A stretch of DNA of 64,000 nucleotides from Burkholderia ubonensis (GTDB lineage: Bacteria; Pseudomonadota; Gammaproteobacteria; Burkholderiales; Burkholderiaceae). Positions 62,606 through 64,000 of this stretch are shown here, piece by piece. The position numbers were made by a program, and so were the translations under genes. Location: positions 20,725-84,724 of the forward strand of contig NZ_CADFEB010000016.1 of NCBI RefSeq assembly GCF_902833085.1, in the 5' to 3' direction. Position 1 is the stretch's first letter, and each line of letters opens with the position of its first letter. Below the pieces are notes generated by a model. That model was given only the letters and a program-made list of their open reading frames with translations. It made no database searches and had not been told where the DNA came from.

Positions 62606-62623
62606 CCTGTCCGATTGGACAGG
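62606..62623. promoter_or_regulatory. Palindromic operator between hyuC and the TetR gene
   Basis: CCTGTCC and GGACAGG are perfect arms around GATT. The site is 160 bases from hyuC and 178 from the regulator, in a 354-bp gap with no other gene. It is the best candidate binding site for the TetR/RutR-like protein. Confidence 0.65.
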
Positions 62624-62800
62624 TTTTAGGCGAATCCCATCGGCAAATCAATGTCTTTCTTGCGTGAAGACTTGTAGCGAGAAGCGTGCCACTGCGTCGC
62701 AACATCGCGTGGTGTGCAACGCAATCCGGGTGCGTGCCAGCTCGTGGACGAGCGGCTAGAATGAAGCGCAACGCGGTATCCGCGCCGTGCGAGGCCAACG

Positions 62801-63493
62801 ATGAAACGTGACGAAGCCGTAACCGAAGCGATGGAAAGCGAAGCAACGCCCACGCCTTTGCGGCGGCGCAAGGCGCACATCCGGGAGTCGAATGAAGCGC
62901 ATCTGCTCGCGTGCGCCGAAGCCGTGTTCGCGGAGCGCGGGCTCGAAGGCGCGAGCACGGCGATGATCGCCGAACGCGCGGGCCTGCCGAAGGCCAATCT
63001 GCATTACTACTTCCCGACGAAGCTGGCGCTGTACCGCCGGGTGCTCGAAGACCTGTTCGAGGACTGGCATCGGGCGGCCAACACGTTCGAAAGCAGCGAC
63101 GACCCGGTCGAAGCGATCGGCGGCTACGTGCGAGCGAAGATGGAGCTGTCGCGCCGGCGGCCGCTGGGCTCGAAGGTGTGGGCGAACGAGATCATCCACG
63201 GCGCGGAGCACATGCAGGACATCCTGGCGCAGCGTGTCAAGCCGTGGTTCGATACGCGCGTGAAGGTGATCGACGACTGGATCGCGCGCGGACTGCTCGC
63301 GCCGATCGACGCGCAGGCGCTGATGTATCTGATCTGGGCGACGACCCAGCATTACGCGGACTTCGATGCGCAGATCCGCGCGCTGAGCGGCAAGCGCGCG
63401 CTCACGCAGAAGGCGTTCGCGGAGAAGACCGAGCAGGTCGTGCAGCTCGTGATTCGTGCATGCGGGGCGGTTTCGCCGAACGTGAATCGATAG
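62801..63493 (+). CDS. RutR-like TetR-family regulator of pyrimidine catabolism
   Basis: The 230-residue protein has a basic leader and a TetR HTH (about 30-75: HLLACAEAVFAERGLEGASTAMIAERAGLPKANLHYYFPTKLALY). The C-terminal ligand domain resembles RutR (GSKVWANEIIHGAEHMQDIL; WIARGLLAPIDAQALMYLIWATTQHYADF). RutR binds uracil; here the protein is divergent from the reductive pyrimidine operon, so uracil, thymine or a dihydro-intermediate is the likely effector. Confidence 0.88.
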   Translation: MKRDEAVTEAMESEATPTPLRRRKAHIRESNEAHLLACAEAVFAERGLEGASTAMIAERAGLPKANLHYYFPTKLALYRRVLEDLFEDWHRAANTFESSDDPVEAIGGYVRAKMELSRRRPLGSKVWANEIIHGAEHMQDILAQRVKPWFDTRVKVIDDWIARGLLAPIDAQALMYLIWATTQHYADFDAQIRALSGKRALTQKAFAEKTEQVVQLVIRACGAVSPNVNR

Positions 63494-63546
63494 GCGGCGC
63501 TGGCGCGCGGTGGGCGGAGATATTTTCGACGCTGGAAATGCAAAAA

Positions 63547-63567
63547 CCCCCGCCTGATGGGCGGGGG
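63547..63567. terminator. Bidirectional terminator between the TetR gene and the rRNA operon
   Basis: CCCCCGCC and GGCGGGGG form a stable stem with a short loop; five A residues lie to the left and TTT to the right. It ends the rightward TetR transcript and, read from the other strand, the rRNA operon just after 5S. Confidence 0.85.
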
Positions 63568-63584
63568 TTTCTGGCTAAGGGGAG

Positions 63585-63697
63585 CCTGACGATTACCTAC
63601 TTTCACACGGGAATCCGCACTATCATCGGCGTAGAGTCGTTTCACGGTCCTGTTCGGGATGGGAAGGGGTGGGACCGACTCGCTATGGTCATCAGGC
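63585..63697 (-). rRNA. rrf: 5S ribosomal RNA
   Basis: Read on the minus strand it begins near TGCCTGATGACCATAGCGAG and includes CCCATCCCGAACAGGACCG, the standard beta-proteobacterial 5S sequence, ending near GTAGGTAATCGTCAGGCTCC. The ends are accurate to a few bases. It is followed by a terminator. Confidence 0.93.
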
Positions 63698-63927
63698 AAA
63701 GAGGGTTGTTCTGCTGGCTTGGCCAACAGAACCAATCTGGGAAGAAGCAGTAATTTTGAGTTGTGTGTATCACACACGAGAATCCAACTTGTCTCGTCCT
63801 TCTACGCAGGTCACCGGTACTTCAACCGGCGCGCCGCATCGATCAGCTTTGCTGCTCGACGCTCTGCGTGGGATGCTCGTAAGTGCTGAAGCACTAACGA
63901 TCATCGACATAAGGCAGACTTGTTATA
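63698..63927 (-). other. 23S-5S spacer of the rRNA operon
   Basis: About 230 bases between 23S and 5S show no tRNA cloverleaf or coding frame. The spacer is AT-richer than its surroundings, as expected of a processed rRNA spacer. Confidence 0.7.
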
Positions 63928-64000
63928 GGATCAAGCCTTACGGGCAATTAGTATCAGTTAGCTGAACGCATTACTGCGCTTACACACCTGACCTATCAAC
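63928..64000 (-). rRNA. rrl: 23S ribosomal RNA, 3' end only
   Basis: The minus strand from 64000 downwards reads GTTGATAGGTCAGGTGTGTA and then AAGCGCAGTAATGCGTTCAG, the 3' terminal helix region of 23S rRNA, ending near GGCTTGATCC. The rest lies beyond the window. Confidence 0.92.

Noticed and set aside
63698..63927. tRNA in the 23S-5S spacer
   Set aside because: No cloverleaf or conserved tRNA boxes were seen.

Overview
The window looks like a piece of a Burkholderia genome, most likely the Burkholderia cepacia complex. It is very GC-rich with strong G/C third-position bias, the proteins read as Burkholderia-type orthologues, and the right edge carries a beta-proteobacterial 5S gene and the 3' end of a 23S gene. 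All calls come from reading the sequence; no database search was run.

Left part (1-18.7 kb): the 3'-truncated start of an AMP-forming acyl ligase behind a 750-bp AT-rich leader; a divergent LysR/MFS pair; then an itaconate-degradation locus (divergent LysR regulator, itaconyl-CoA hydratase, acyl-CoA dehydrogenase, itaconate CoA-transferase, MFS carrier, and a convergent citramalyl-CoA lyase) with a perfect palindromic operator. Next come a head-to-head DJ-1/GlxA pair, a membrane diguanylate cyclase and a TonB-dependent receptor behind a Fur-box-like palindrome. Relics of etfB and arsB lie between these genes.

Sugar block (18.7-33 kb): xylA-xylB-xylF-xylG-xylH plus a small hypothetical gene run leftward. 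The divergent xylR-galM pair faces a ytfQ-ytfR-ytfT-yjfF galactofuranose-type ABC transporter, and galM and yjfF overlap tail to tail. Together they take up pentose/hexose sugars, epimerise them, isomerise xylose and phosphorylate xylulose.

Redox block (33-48.8 kb): a MocR/PdxR-type regulator; a cytochrome c4-like protein and an MBL-fold hydrolase, each behind an Anr/Fnr-like box; transhydrogenase pntAB; a decayed SDR/LysR stretch; then SDR, Ohr-like, AhpD-like and cupin genes. The leader and trailer of the MocR gene are repeated, without the gene, 8.8 kb away next to this SDR/Ohr/AhpD/cupin group. An exported methionine-sulfoxide repair operon (msrB, DipZ-like, msrA) and a Rieske oxygenase follow.

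Nucleoside/pyrimidine block (48.8-63.5 kb): tsx-like porin, nucleoside phosphorylase-like NUP protein, nupC, deoC, deoA and cdd form one leftward operon. hyuC, preT, preA, an NCS1 permease and hydA form a second, facing a RutR-like TetR regulator across a palindrome. The set covers nucleoside import, cleavage to base plus deoxyribose phosphate, and reduction and hydrolysis of uracil/thymine to beta-amino acids. The ribosomal RNA operon starts beyond a shared terminator.
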